Assembly (NCBI RefSeq): GCF_026344005.1
Contig: NZ_JAPKNH010000002.1
Span: 868,001-932,000 of the forward strand
From: Kaistia terrae
Lineage (GTDB): Bacteria > Pseudomonadota > Alphaproteobacteria > Rhizobiales > Kaistiaceae
Reading direction: 5' to 3'
DNA: 64,000 bases
The notes beneath the pieces are model-generated. The model was not told the origin of the DNA. It made no database searches and was given only the letters and a program-made list of their open reading frames with translations. Of this stretch, positions 1 to 8,175 are shown in pieces; within the stretch, counting starts at the first letter, position 1; every line of letters begins with the position of its first letter. Position numbers and translations under genes: made by a program.

Positions 1-941
1 TCGATGTTGGCGCGCGAGAAGGCCGGCGTTTCGTAGAACTGGCTCTTCGGCACGGTCTCGCCGTCGATGATCCGGACGGCGGTGGTGAGCGCCAGGGCGG
101 CGTCCTGCTCCGGCGGCATCAGCACGGAGCCATAGAACGAGCCGCCCTTCTTGATCGTCTGGTAACCCTCGGCGAAGGCTGCGCCGGAGGTGACCTTGAT
201 GTGGTCGGCCTGGACGCGGCCCGAAACCACGGCGGCGTCGATCGCGCTCAGCGCGCCGAGGCTGATGCCGTCGTCATTGGCGCAGATGCCGTCGATCTTG
301 TCGCCGAAGCGGGAGATCAGGGCCTCGGTGACGGTCTGCGCCTTTTCGCGCTTCCAGTCGGTCGGCTGTGAATCCAGCACCTCGATACCGGGATGCTTGG
401 CCAGCGCATCGCGGCAGCCGCGTTCGCGCTCGATCGAGGATTCGGTGCCCGGCGTGCCGGTCAGGATGACGACGCGGCCCTTGCCGCCGAGCGCTTCGGC
501 GAGCAGTTCGCCCGAGCGGAAGCCGGTCAGGTGATGGTCCGGGCCGGTCCAGGCCACGACGTATTTTTCGCCCGACTCGTCGACCCGGCCGTTCGACAGC
601 ACGATCGGAATCCCGGCGTCGTGGGCTTCGCGCACCGCCGGGATGACGGCCTTCTTGTTGTTGGGAAGTAGGACGATGGCGTCGACCTGCTGGGCGACCA
701 GGTCGCGCAGATTGTTGCTCTGGCGGGGGACGTCGCCCTGCGAGTCGAGCACGACGATCTTGATGCCGAGTTCGCCTGCCGTCTTCTTGAAGGCGGCGTC
801 GTAGGCGGCGGCCCAGGGATTGACCAGGTCGAAGGCGAGGCCGACCGTGATGTCGCCGCGCGGCTTGGGTTCGGCGGAGGCGGCGAGCGGGCTGACGACC
901 AGCGTCGCCAGGGCTGTCACGGTAAGCAGGATATTGCGCAT
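1..941 (-). CDS. Sugar ABC transporter substrate-binding protein (partial)
   Basis: Periplasmic binding protein of a ribose/xylose-type ABC importer (peripla_BP_4 family), truncated by the left edge: the start is at 941 and about 313 residues are visible with no stop. The N-terminus is a Sec signal peptide ending in a small-residue cleavage site (SAAASAE-like). The body shows the family pattern DITVGLAFDLVNPWAA, then LVAQQVDAIVLLPNN and a GIPIVLSNGRVDE segment that usually lines the sugar pocket. It follows two RbsC-type permeases on the same strand (35 bases after the second), so it closes this part of the operon. No ATPase gene is seen here; it may lie just left of the window. The sugar specificity cannot be read from sequence. 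Confidence 0.88.
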   Translation of the reverse strand, partial: MRNILLTVTALATLVVSPLAASAEPKPRGDITVGLAFDLVNPWAAAYDAAFKKTAGELGIKIVVLDSQGDVPRQSNNLRDLVAQQVDAIVLLPNNKKAVIPAVREAHDAGIPIVLSNGRVDESGEKYVVAWTGPDHHLTGFRSGELLAEALGGKGRVVILTGTPGTESSIERERGCRDALAKHPGIEVLDSQPTDWKREKAQTVTEALISRFGDKIDGICANDDGISLGALSAIDAAVVSGRVQADHIKVTSGAAFAEGYQTIKKGGSFYGSVLMPPEQDAALALTTAVRIIDGETVPKSQFYETPAFSRANI

Positions 942-976
942 CAGGCAGATCTCATTTTCGGAAGGGAGGAAGGCGT

Positions 977-1984
977 TCAGCCCTGGCGCGGCTTGCGCGA
1001 GAACTGGGTGTCGAAGAACAAGGCGAGGATGAGCGCGCCACCGATCGTGACGAGCACGTAGTAGGCAGGGACGTGGATCATGTTCAGGCCGTTGCGGAGC
1101 GAGGCGAGCAGCAGCACGCCGCCCAGCGTGTTGACGATCCGGCCTGAGCCGCCGCTGAGCTTGGTGCCGCCGAGCACGACGGCGGCGATCGCCCAGCCCT
1201 CGTAGCCGAGGCCGAAGGCCGGCATGGCGGCGCCCATATTGGCGGCCATGGCGATGCCGCAGAAGGCCGCGAGCAGGCCGGAGATGGCGAAGCCGATGAT
1301 GACGTGGCGCGAGACGCGCACGCCGGCATTCACGGCTGCCGTGCGGTTGCCGCCGATGGCGTAGGTCTCGCGGCCGTATTTCGTGTGTTTCAGCACGTAG
1401 TGGCCGATCGCCAGCAGCGCCAGGAACAGCAGCGCGATGGCGTGGATGCGGCCGATGCGCAGCGCGCCCAGCTCGTTGAACAGGTCGATTGAGGCCGAGA
1501 TCGATTCCTCGCCGGCAAAGGCGAAGGCGAGGCCTTTGATGCCGATCATGCCGGCCAGCGTGACGATGAAGGAATCGATGCCGGCGCGTTCGACCAGGAA
1601 GCCGTTGAGCAGGCCGATGGCGAGGCCGGCGCCGAGCCCGATCGCGATCGGCAGCCAGAGGCCGAGGCTCGGTTGCAGCCCGACGGCGAGGCAGGCGGCG
1701 AGGCCCGCGACCGAACCGACCGTCAGGTCGATGTTGCGGCTGATGATGAGGAGGGTCAGGCCGATGCTGAGGAAGCCGAAGAAGGCGGCCTGCAGCAGGA
1801 TGTTCGAGAGGTTGAACACGCTGAGGAAATGCGGGCTCTTCAGGCTGAAGAAGACCAGCGCGGCGGCGAGGAAGATCCAGACCGGGTAGCGTCGCGCCCA
1901 GAGGCCGATGGCGGTCAGCGCGGTGGCTGCCCAGTTGGTGCTGTCGCGGCCGAGGCCGTCGATCGGTTCGGAGACGGCGCTCAT
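977..1984 (-). CDS. Sugar ABC transporter permease (RbsC-like)
   Basis: Inner-membrane permease of the BPD_transp_2 (RbsC/XylH) family, 335 residues. About eight to ten hydrophobic segments are visible, and the family's GG-rich cytoplasmic loop appears as VLGGTKLSGGSG near residue 270. The chosen ATG at 1984 overlaps the stop of the upstream permease as ATGA (1981-1984); the frame stays open a little further upstream, but that part is a shadow of the preceding gene. With the other permease it should form a heterodimeric channel for the sugar delivered by the binding protein that follows. The ATP-binding subunit is not in view. Confidence 0.9.
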   Translation of the reverse strand: MSAVSEPIDGLGRDSTNWAATALTAIGLWARRYPVWIFLAAALVFFSLKSPHFLSVFNLSNILLQAAFFGFLSIGLTLLIISRNIDLTVGSVAGLAACLAVGLQPSLGLWLPIAIGLGAGLAIGLLNGFLVERAGIDSFIVTLAGMIGIKGLAFAFAGEESISASIDLFNELGALRIGRIHAIALLFLALLAIGHYVLKHTKYGRETYAIGGNRTAAVNAGVRVSRHVIIGFAISGLLAAFCGIAMAANMGAAMPAFGLGYEGWAIAAVVLGGTKLSGGSGRIVNTLGGVLLLASLRNGLNMIHVPAYYVLVTIGGALILALFFDTQFSRKPRQG

Positions 1985-2961
1985 ACCAGGACCTTCTTGC
2001 GCTTGGAGGCGGCGTCGGTCCAGACCGCCAGGATGATGATCACCCAGCTGACGATCCATTGCAGGTAGTAGGGCAGGCCCATCTGGAGCAGCCCGTTCTG
2101 CAGGAAGGCGAGGATGACGACGCCGATGACCGAGCCGGCGATGCTGCCGGAGCCGCCGAGGAAGCTGGTCCCTCCGAGCGCCACGGCGGCGATGACTTCG
2201 AACTCGTAGCCGACGCCCGTATTGGTCTGGGCGCCCATGACGCGGGAGCCGATGATCAGCGCCGCGACGGCGGTTGTCAGGCCCGATATGACATAGGTGG
2301 AGGCGACGATCAGCGGCGCACGCAGGCCGGAAAAGGCGCTGGTCGTCTCGTTGCCGCCGACCGCGAAGACGCGGCGTCCATAGCTGGTCTTGTGCAGCAG
2401 GAAGCCGAGCAACGCGGCGAGGCCGAGGAAGATCAGGATCGGCACGGCGATGCCGTAGACCTGGCCACGGCCGATGAAGGCGAACCAGGTTTCGCCTGGT
2501 GCTGCGACGGTCAGGTCGCGGCCGTTGCTATAGATCATCGTCGCGCCCTGCAGCAGCGACAGCATGGCGAGCGTCGCGATCAGGGCGTTCAGGCGGAGGA
2601 AGCCGACCAGGATGCCGTTGACGATGCCGATCCCCAGGCCGACGCCGAGCGCCGCGATCACGGCGACGCCGGGGCCAACCCGGTCATGCAGGTCGATGGT
2701 GATCATGGTGATCAGCGACAACATCGAGCCGATCGAAAGGTCGACGCGACCACTGATCAGCACGAAAGTCATGCCGAGCGCCATGACGCCGACGATCGAG
2801 GATTGCCGCAGCACCTGGCCGATATTGCTGGGTTCGAGAAGGGTCGGCGCGGCGGTGGCGACCAGACCCAGAATGACCAGGAAAGGCAACGCCACACCCA
2901 GGCGTTGAAACGCCAGTCTCGACTTCCCTAAAACGGCATCCTGGAACAATGCAGACCTCAC
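1981..2961 (-). CDS. Sugar ABC transporter permease (RbsC-like), first gene of operon
   Basis: 326-residue permease of the RbsC/BPD_transp_2 family, paralogous to the next gene. It has a hydrophobic N-terminal helix, repeated membrane segments, a GRVDLSIGSMLSL motif (the family's conserved DLSVG loop) and the ALGGTSFLGGSGSIAG loop. It is translationally coupled to the following permease through a 4-base overlap. This is the first gene of the visible operon; a LacI-type palindrome sits about 77 bases upstream of the start. Having two different permeases instead of a homodimer is a known variant of sugar importers. Substrate unknown. Confidence 0.9.
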   Translation of the reverse strand: MRSALFQDAVLGKSRLAFQRLGVALPFLVILGLVATAAPTLLEPSNIGQVLRQSSIVGVMALGMTFVLISGRVDLSIGSMLSLITMITIDLHDRVGPGVAVIAALGVGLGIGIVNGILVGFLRLNALIATLAMLSLLQGATMIYSNGRDLTVAAPGETWFAFIGRGQVYGIAVPILIFLGLAALLGFLLHKTSYGRRVFAVGGNETTSAFSGLRAPLIVASTYVISGLTTAVAALIIGSRVMGAQTNTGVGYEFEVIAAVALGGTSFLGGSGSIAGSVIGVVILAFLQNGLLQMGLPYYLQWIVSWVIIILAVWTDAASKRKKVLV

Positions 2962-3423
2962 TCGTGGTGGGCCTGCGTTGAGTTTCAGGCCCTATGACGC
3001 CGGAGCTCTTGTCCGATCGTTTAGCGGGGCCAATGGAAAGCGCTTATTGATTGAGGTCAATTTTGTTATTTGACCGTATCCTATGAGGATTTATCAATAA
3101 TGGGCGATGTAACAGACGATGTTCTAAATCGTCGTCACGAATAGGCAAATATTTCTACGGATCGGTTCATTCCACGATGCGGAAAACTGCGAAAAAATCG
3201 ACAAGAGGCCGCCATTGTGTGTGAGGAAGAGGAGAAGAGGGCCGCGTCCTGTTCATCTCGGTGCGCATCGGCGTTCGATCGATCATCACGACGCTCGACT
3301 AGCGCACCTGCTTGATCCGGCGCGAAGGATCAGGCTTGCTGCAACCCTGTCTAGCGACAGTGGCTGCCCATCTGGCGCTCAAGCCGCGACATCAGCGGAG
3401 AGCCATCACTCGAGTGGATATCT
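2962..3423. other. Intergenic region with divergent promoters
   Basis: 462 bases between the sugar importer operon (minus) and the AhpD-like gene (plus). The part from 3045 to 3175 is clearly AT-richer than its surroundings, as expected for promoters. It contains the palindrome listed at 3038-3045. I see no convincing gene; short open frames on the plus strand near 3215-3554 lack any recognisable protein pattern. Confidence 0.5.
3038..3045. promoter_or_regulatory. Possible LacI-family operator
   Basis: AAGCGCTT, set in GGAAAGCGCTTATTG, matches the core that many LacI/GalR-type sugar repressors recognise and lies upstream of a ribose-type importer operon. Only the 8-base core is symmetric, and no LacI gene is visible in the window, so this is a weak inference. 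Confidence 0.3.
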
Positions 3424-3834
3424 ATGGCAACGGTAAAGCTTTGGACCGATTCCGACGCGAACCAGTCCCCCCGCGTCAAGGCGGTGTTCGACGACATCCG
3501 CGCGGTGCGCGGCTCGGATTTCATCAACAATTTCTCGCGTGGCCTTGCCAATGATCCGGCGACGCTCGAGCGGACCTGGAACAGTCTGAAGGAGGTCATG
3601 ATCGCTCCCTCCGCGCTCGATCCGGTCACCAAGGAACTGATCTATATCGCCGTATCCGTCTCGAATGGCTGCGGCTACTGCATCCACTCGCACACGGCTG
3701 CCGCCCGCGCGAAGGGCATGACCGAAGCCCAGTACGGCGACTTGCTGGCGGTGGTCGGCATGGCATCTTCGACCAACCGCATCGTCACGGCGCTCGGCAT
3801 TCCGATCGATCCGGAATTCGAAGTCGTCAGCTAG
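3424..3834 (+). CDS. Carboxymuconolactone decarboxylase / AhpD-like protein
   Basis: 136-residue all-helical protein of the CMD/AhpD family, a likely peroxidase-like or thiol-disulfide enzyme. The redox centre is visible as NGCGYCIHSH, giving Cys83 and Cys86 with His88 and His90, preceded by Glu71, the arrangement used by AhpD-type proton relays. The length fits single-domain members. The ATG at 3424 starts MATVKLWTDSDANQSPRVKA, with no long upstream extension that looks coded. It stands alone between two transporter operons, so its electron donor and substrate cannot be inferred from context. Function is known only at family level. Confidence 0.85.
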   Translation: MATVKLWTDSDANQSPRVKAVFDDIRAVRGSDFINNFSRGLANDPATLERTWNSLKEVMIAPSALDPVTKELIYIAVSVSNGCGYCIHSHTAAARAKGMTEAQYGDLLAVVGMASSTNRIVTALGIPIDPEFEVVS

Positions 3835-4080
3835 CGACTTCCGTCTTCTTCTGGCCGCCACAGGCAGCGCGACGGCGTCGCACATCCCGCGGCGCTGCTT
3901 GATCGGCACTGTCGGTGAATGGGGCGCGCTCCCGTTTGCCTCGCAAAGCTTTTTCGGCCGTCTTTTCTTGCAAAAATAATCTCCGAGGAGTTTTCGCCGC
4001 TCGACGTCTCGCAGGAGCAGATCATGTTCGCCTCGGTCCACTGAGGCCGCGTCGGTTCGTTTTGGGTTCTGCCGCGACGG

Positions 4081-4734
4081 TCACCGGTGATCGACGCGGC
4101 GTGTGATGTGATCGCCGACCCATTGCATGCCGCAGACGAGCACGATCAGGACGGCGACGACCGCCACCATGACGCCGGTCTCGAAGCGCTGGTAGCCATA
4201 GCGGATCGCCAGGTCGCCGAGGCCGCCGGCGCCGACGGCGCCCGCCATTGCCGAAGCGCCGATCAGGGTCACGAGCGTGACGGTGAAGCCGGCCGTCAGG
4301 CCCGGCAGCGATTCCGGCACGATGACCTCGCGGATGATCGTCCAGCGACTGGCGCCGATCGAGCGCGCCGCCTCGATCAGACCGCGATCGACCTCGCGCA
4401 GCGAAACGGCAGCCATTCGCGCGTAATAGGGGATGGCGGCGATCGATAGCGGTACGATGGCCGCCATGGTGCCGATCGACGTGCCGACGATCAGCCGAGT
4501 CAACGGGATCAGCGCCACCAGCAGGATAATGAAGGGGACGGAGCGGAAGGCGTTGACGAGCCCGCCCAGAGCCAGGTTGACGGGCCGGTTCTGGAAAAGC
4601 CCGCCCCGGTCGGTCGCGATCAGGATGATGCCGAGCGGCAGGCCGATCAGAAGCGAGATCAGCCCCGACGCCAGCGTCATGATCACCGTCTCGCCGATCG
4701 AGCGCAGCAGAAGATTAAACAGGATCGGTGACAT
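4081..4734 (-). CDS. metI: D-methionine ABC transporter permease MetI
   Basis: 217-residue inner-membrane permease of the methionine importer. Five to six membrane segments are visible, as is the coupling-helix motif EAARSIGASRWTIIREV (the EAA loop) near residues 130-150. The start at 4734 (MSPILFNLLLRSIGE) lies 20 bases inside the 3' end of metN, a usual arrangement; the frame is open further upstream only as a shadow of metN. It is the last gene of metQ-metN-metI. Family length (217) is typical of MetI. Confidence 0.93.
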   Translation of the reverse strand: MSPILFNLLLRSIGETVIMTLASGLISLLIGLPLGIILIATDRGGLFQNRPVNLALGGLVNAFRSVPFIILLVALIPLTRLIVGTSIGTMAAIVPLSIAAIPYYARMAAVSLREVDRGLIEAARSIGASRWTIIREVIVPESLPGLTAGFTVTLVTLIGASAMAGAVGAGGLGDLAIRYGYQRFETGVMVAVVAVLIVLVCGMQWVGDHITRRVDHR

Positions 4735-5809
4735 AGCCGAGAACCTCCAGACCGGAGACCTTGTCGTTGAAGTGCCGGAGGATGCGGGCGCGGTCGCCGG
4801 GGCCGGGGGCCGGCACGGCGACGAACAGCGTTCCAATCGGCTGGTCGCCGACGTGATCGATGCCGCCATGCAGCAGGCGTGGCAGCAGGCCGAGTTCTGT
4901 CGCTGCTTCGGCCAGCAGGGGCCGGCGCGCCGCATCGCCCGAGACATCGATCCGGAGCACGATCTCCGCGCCGCCGGCGACATCGAGATGTTCGGCGATG
5001 TGGGCGGGCAGGCTCGGCCTCAGGCTGCGGAGCAGGCTCTTCGTTGTCTCGGAGCGCGGCGTGGCGAAGACGTCGAACACCGAGCCTTCCTCGACGATGC
5101 GGCCATGGTCGAGCACGACGACCCGGTCGGCGATCGCCCGGATCACTTCCATCTCGTGGGTGATGAGGACGATCGTCAGGCCAAGCCGGCGATTGATCTC
5201 GCGCAGCAATTCGAGGATCGAGTGGGTCGTCTCCGGGTCGAGCGCCGAGGTTGCTTCGTCGGAGAGCAGCAGCAGCGGCTTGGCCGCCAGCGCCCGGGCG
5301 ATGCCGACGCGCTGCTTCTGGCCACCCGAGAGCTGTGACGGATAGGCGTTCGCCTTGTCGCGCAGGCCCGTCAGTTCCAGCAGTTCGGCCACGCGGGCAT
5401 TCCGGGCAGCCCGCGCTTCGCCGGCGATTTTGAGCGGCAGGCCGATATTCTCGGCGACCGTCTTGGCCGAGAGCAGGTTGAAATGCTGGAAGATCATGCC
5501 GATCCGGCGGCGAACCGGCTGAAGCGCCGTTTCGTGGAGGCCGGTGATGTCCTGTCCGTCGAATTCGACCTGGCCGGCATCAATGCGTTCGAGGCCGTTG
5601 ATGGTGCGGATCAGGGTCGATTTGCCGGCGCCGCTGCGGCCGATGATGCCGAGGATCTCGCCAGGCTGCACGGAGAGCGAGATGTCGTCGAGGGCGACGA
5701 CGCCGTCGAAGCTGCGGCGGACATGGCGCAGCCGCACGACGGGCGGCGTCGCGGCAAGATCGCGCTGGAGGGGCGCATGCGCGCCAATGGTCGGAAACGG
5801 ATTGTTCAA
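4715..5809 (-). CDS. metN: Methionine ABC transporter ATP-binding protein MetN
   Basis: 364-residue ATPase that powers methionine import. Walker A is GRSGAGKS at residues 57-64, the Q-loop is MIFQHFNLL near 105, the signature LSGGQKQR is at 160-167, and Walker B with D-loop is LLLSDEATSALD around 180-191, followed by the switch His in LITHEME. The last 90 residues form the C-terminal NIL domain, which in this family binds methionine and causes transinhibition. The gene lies between metQ (upstream, 98 bases away) and metI (20-base overlap). About 20 residues precede the usual ATPase start. Confidence 0.95.
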   Translation of the reverse strand: MNNPFPTIGAHAPLQRDLAATPPVVRLRHVRRSFDGVVALDDISLSVQPGEILGIIGRSGAGKSTLIRTINGLERIDAGQVEFDGQDITGLHETALQPVRRRIGMIFQHFNLLSAKTVAENIGLPLKIAGEARAARNARVAELLELTGLRDKANAYPSQLSGGQKQRVGIARALAAKPLLLLSDEATSALDPETTHSILELLREINRRLGLTIVLITHEMEVIRAIADRVVVLDHGRIVEEGSVFDVFATPRSETTKSLLRSLRPSLPAHIAEHLDVAGGAEIVLRIDVSGDAARRPLLAEAATELGLLPRLLHGGIDHVGDQPIGTLFVAVPAPGPGDRARILRHFNDKVSGLEVLGYVTDPV

Positions 5810-5861
5810 GAACTCGGTACTCGGAGCCCGGCGGACAAGGCTCGATCGGGAGGGAGGAGAA

Positions 5862-5896
5862 GCGGGGCGGCGCCGCCTTTCAGCGCGCCACCCCGC
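5862..5896 (-). terminator. Stem-loop between metQ and metN
   Basis: An imperfect GC-rich hairpin, GCGGGGCGGCGC (5862-5873) against GCGCGCCACCCCGC (5883-5896), with a nine-base loop. There is no U-tract on the minus side, so it may be a processing or attenuation structure that raises binding-protein expression over MetN and MetI, as often seen in ABC operons, rather than a true terminator. Confidence 0.35.
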
Positions 5897-5907
5897 CGGA
5901 TTGGCGC

Positions 5908-6747
5908 TTACCAGGCAGCCTGGCCGGTGCCCTTGTAGATGGCGACGATGCCTTCCTTGACCCGGTCGTTCTGGTAGGAGGCGACGAGGTCCTTGACCCA
6001 GGCTTCGTCCTTGCGGTCGGTCTTCACGGCGATGAAGTTGTTGTAGGGGTTGTCCTGCGCCGATTCCTGGGCGATCCGGTCGGTCTCCGGCTTCAGGCCG
6101 GATTTCAGCGCCCAGTCGGTGTTGACCACGGCGGCGTCGAGATCGTCGATCGAGCGGCCGACGATGCCGGCGTCCAGTTCCTTGATCTCGAGCTTCTTCG
6201 GGTTCTCGACGATGTCGGTGGCGGTGGCGAGAATGCCGGTGCCGTCCTTCAGCTTGATCAAACCCTCGGCCTGCAGGACGCGCAGCGCGCGGCCCTCGTT
6301 CGAGGGATCGTTCGGCACGCCGATCACGGCGCCTTCGGTGATGTCGCCGATCGACTTGAACTTGCGCGAATAGAGGCCGATCGGCCAGACGGCGGTATAG
6401 CCGACCGGGGTGATGTGATAGCCCTGCGTCTGGATCTGGTTGTCGAGGTAGGGCTTGTGCTGGAAGGCATTGGCGTCGACTTCGCCGCGCTCCAGCGCCT
6501 CGTTCGGCTGGGTGTAATCGGAGAACACGACCGTCTCGATGGCGAGGCCGTGCTTCTTGCCTTCCTCGACGACGATGCGCCAGAGATCCTCGTCCTCCCC
6601 GCCGATGATGCCGACCTTGATCGCCTTGTCCTCGGCGCGGGCTGCGACGGGGGCGAGGGACAAACCACCGATTGCAAGTGCAAGGGCCAGTCCGCCGAGA
6701 ATAGTGCGGCGCGTGGCCGGTGCAGATTCGAACTTGAACGTCATCAT
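5908..6747 (-). CDS. metQ: Methionine ABC transporter substrate-binding protein MetQ
   Basis: 279-residue periplasmic binding protein of the NlpA/MetQ family. Family hallmarks: KVGIIGGEDEDLWRIV near the mature N-terminus, VFSDYTQPNEALERGEVDANAFQH (Asn/His pocket region), and PNDPSNEGRALRVLQAEGLI. It starts with MMTFKFESAPATRRTILGG, a twin-arginine-like signal (TRRTIL) followed by a hydrophobic stretch and cleavage near AARAED. There is no lipobox cysteine, so it is a free periplasmic protein, unlike E. coli MetQ. First gene of metQ-metN-metI. Confidence 0.93.
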   Translation of the reverse strand: MMTFKFESAPATRRTILGGLALALAIGGLSLAPVAARAEDKAIKVGIIGGEDEDLWRIVVEEGKKHGLAIETVVFSDYTQPNEALERGEVDANAFQHKPYLDNQIQTQGYHITPVGYTAVWPIGLYSRKFKSIGDITEGAVIGVPNDPSNEGRALRVLQAEGLIKLKDGTGILATATDIVENPKKLEIKELDAGIVGRSIDDLDAAVVNTDWALKSGLKPETDRIAQESAQDNPYNNFIAVKTDRKDEAWVKDLVASYQNDRVKEGIVAIYKGTGQAAW

Positions 6748-7007
6748 GGTCTCCTGGCGATAGTCCTGTTCGCCGAAATGGCGAGGCGAGGCGGCAACAA
6801 TCCGCAGTCGCGAAGGCTCAAAATCTAGCCAGTTGACCCGTATTATCGAGGGATCGGGTTGCGAGCTTTACCGCCAGAACGGAAAAGCTCTCATGTCTTC
6901 CGGAGACGTCGCGGAATAGATTGTCTGGACCGTCCTATTCGGCTGGCACTGGGCGTCCCAGCCGGCGGCCAGCGGATCGGACGCGGTCATTGTACGTCCT
7001 GTCCGAG

Positions 7008-7244
7008 ATGGCGATGGGGGAGACTATCCATGACACTGCCACAGATGCGCCGCTAATCCGGTGGTCCTCCGGCCTCCATCCAATCGACGTCGCCCTTGGG
7101 GCGGTCGAATTGTGGAACAGGATTTTGCCGATCCGGGACGATCCCGAACTTGCGCCTCGCCTAGGTGCGAAATGGCGGAAATCATTACTTTTATGCTGGA
7201 TTTTGGGTGGGCTCGTCGAAATAACGACCGCAGTTCTGATATAA
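7008..7244 (+). CDS. Hypothetical small protein (doubtful)
   Basis: A 78-residue open frame starting MAMGETIHDTATD. It contains a plausible amphipathic region (SSGLHPIDVALGAVELWNR) and a short hydrophobic C-terminus (LLLCWILGGLVEITTAV) that could be a membrane anchor. Spacing to the next gene is 35 bases. No family is recognised, and several competing frames overlap it, so it may be chance coding in GC-rich DNA. It is listed because its composition is more protein-like than its neighbours. Confidence 0.25.
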   Translation: MAMGETIHDTATDAPLIRWSSGLHPIDVALGAVELWNRILPIRDDPELAPRLGAKWRKSLLLCWILGGLVEITTAVLI

Positions 7245-7265
7245 CGGACAGTGTCAGCCCGTTAT
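7241..7265. promoter_or_regulatory. Inverted repeat ATAACGG-N11-CCGTTAT
   Basis: Perfect 7-base arms (7241-7247 and 7259-7265) with an 11-base spacer, 14 bases upstream of the small gene at 7280 and upstream of the XRE-cupin regulator. A related core, TCCGCTATAACGGA, occurs at 8687-8700 upstream of the methionine-rich gene. It may be the operator of the nearby regulator; inference only. Confidence 0.4.
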
Positions 7266-7279
7266 GGAAGGCACCCGGA

Positions 7280-7450
7280 ATGAAAACGCAGACGGCCCAG
7301 ATCATTGACCTCGCAACCTACCGCAAGGCGAAATCGCCGGAGCAGCCGGCTCCGTTGATGCCTGTCCCGATGGCGTCGATGCCCATAGCCTGGATGCCGG
7401 TCTGGATCATGGTGCCGGTGCCTGTCGCGTCTCCCGTCGCGACCTCCTGA
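7280..7450 (+). CDS. Small Met/Pro-rich hypothetical protein with DLATYRK motif
   Basis: A 56-residue protein. The N-terminal half is hydrophilic with the motif MKTQTAQIIDLATYRKAK, a pattern I recognise from small uncharacterised rhizobial proteins. The C-terminal half is rich in Met, Pro and Val (MPVPMASMPIAWMPVWIM region) and ends at 7450. The stop lies 12 bases before the XRE-cupin start, so the two genes are probably co-transcribed. Function unknown. The Met-Pro alternation recalls the larger Met-rich protein encoded downstream on the other strand. Confidence 0.5.
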   Translation: MKTQTAQIIDLATYRKAKSPEQPAPLMPVPMASMPIAWMPVWIMVPVPVASPVATS

Positions 7451-7461
7451 GAGAGGCGGCG

Positions 7462-8094
7462 ATGGCTCCCTGGTCGCCAGCCTTGATTGAGGAGACTTCC
7501 GAGGAAGTCGTTGTCGACACGTCCGGTGAATTGGCGGCCCTGGTCGGTCGCAACCTTCGCCGGCTTCGCACCCGGCGCGGCCATTCGCTGGAGCGGCTGG
7601 CCAAGCTCTCCGGCGTCAGCCGCGCCATGCTTTCACAGATCGAGACCGGCAAGAGCGCGCCGACGATAAACCTGCTCTGGAAGGTCTCGACCGCGCTCGG
7701 CGTGCCATTCGCGACGTTGATGAACGGGCAGGAGACGCGTGGCACGACATTCCTGCCGCGCGACAAGGCCAAGATCCTCGCTTCGAGCGACGGCCGTTTT
7801 TCGTCACGGGCGCTGTTTCCCTTCAGCGGCGAGCGCAAGGTCGAGTTCTACGAGCTTCGGCTGGCTCCCAACCATCGCGAGGACGCCGACCCCCACGCGC
7901 CCGGAACGCTGGAGAATCTGGTCGTCGCGCAAGGGACGGTCGAGATTGTCGCCGGGCGCGATGCGCCGCTGGTGCTGGGCGAGGGCGATGCCATCGCCTT
8001 CGAGGCCGACGTGCCGCACAGCTACCGCAATCTCCGCACCACGGAGGCGGTGATCTATCTCGTCATGACCTATGTCGAGACGATCTCCGGCTAG
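7462..8094 (+). CDS. XRE-family transcriptional regulator with cupin domain
   Basis: 210-residue regulator. An N-terminal Cro/C1-type helix-turn-helix spans roughly residues 26-80 (GRNLRRLRTRRGHSLERLAKL, then SGVSRAMLSQIETGKSAPTI), and a C-terminal double-stranded beta-helix cupin spans roughly 130-200 (ending in AIAFEADVPHSYRNL). This architecture is typical of ligand-responsive repressors of small metabolic or transport loci (PuuR/SutR-like). It lies directly behind the 56-residue gene and converges with the Met-rich gene, both of which have a TATAACGG-type repeat upstream. The ligand is unknown. Confidence 0.9.
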   Translation: MAPWSPALIEETSEEVVVDTSGELAALVGRNLRRLRTRRGHSLERLAKLSGVSRAMLSQIETGKSAPTINLLWKVSTALGVPFATLMNGQETRGTTFLPRDKAKILASSDGRFSSRALFPFSGERKVEFYELRLAPNHREDADPHAPGTLENLVVAQGTVEIVAGRDAPLVLGEGDAIAFEADVPHSYRNLRTTEAVIYLVMTYVETISG

Positions 8095-8117
8095 GCTGGA
8101 GATTGAGCGGCGGCCAT

Positions 8118-8146
8118 AAAAAAAAGGGCCGCCCGACGGGCAGCCC
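8118..8146 (-). terminator. Rho-independent terminator of the Met-rich gene
   Basis: On the minus strand, GGGCTGCCC-GTC-GGGCGGCCC (8146 to 8126) is followed by eight U (8125 to 8118). The 9-bp stem has one G-U wobble. It lies 29 bases after the stop of the Met-rich gene and also faces the end of the XRE-cupin gene, which supports the minus-strand gene as a real transcription unit. Confidence 0.85.
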
Positions 8147-8175
8147 CTGCATCGATGTGCTGGCGGCGCCAGGCC

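Larger units (their letters stand above)
6748..7279. other. Intergenic region upstream of metQ and the XRE-cupin locus
   Basis: 532 bases. The left part carries the metQ promoter on the minus strand. I looked for a SAM riboswitch and did not find a complete one. The middle part (7008-7244) has one weak candidate small frame, listed separately. The right end holds the inverted repeat at 7241-7265. Confidence 0.4.

Noticed and set aside
3215-3436. Short plus-strand frame before the AhpD-like gene
   Set aside because: Arg/His-rich composition without any protein pattern, overlapped by other frames; considered noncoding leader.
6748-6850. Possible SAM-II riboswitch before metQ (minus strand starts GATTTTGAGCC)
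   Set aside because: Only the first strand resembles the motif; the downstream GCUAAA-type pseudoknot strand and the P1/P2 pairing are missing.
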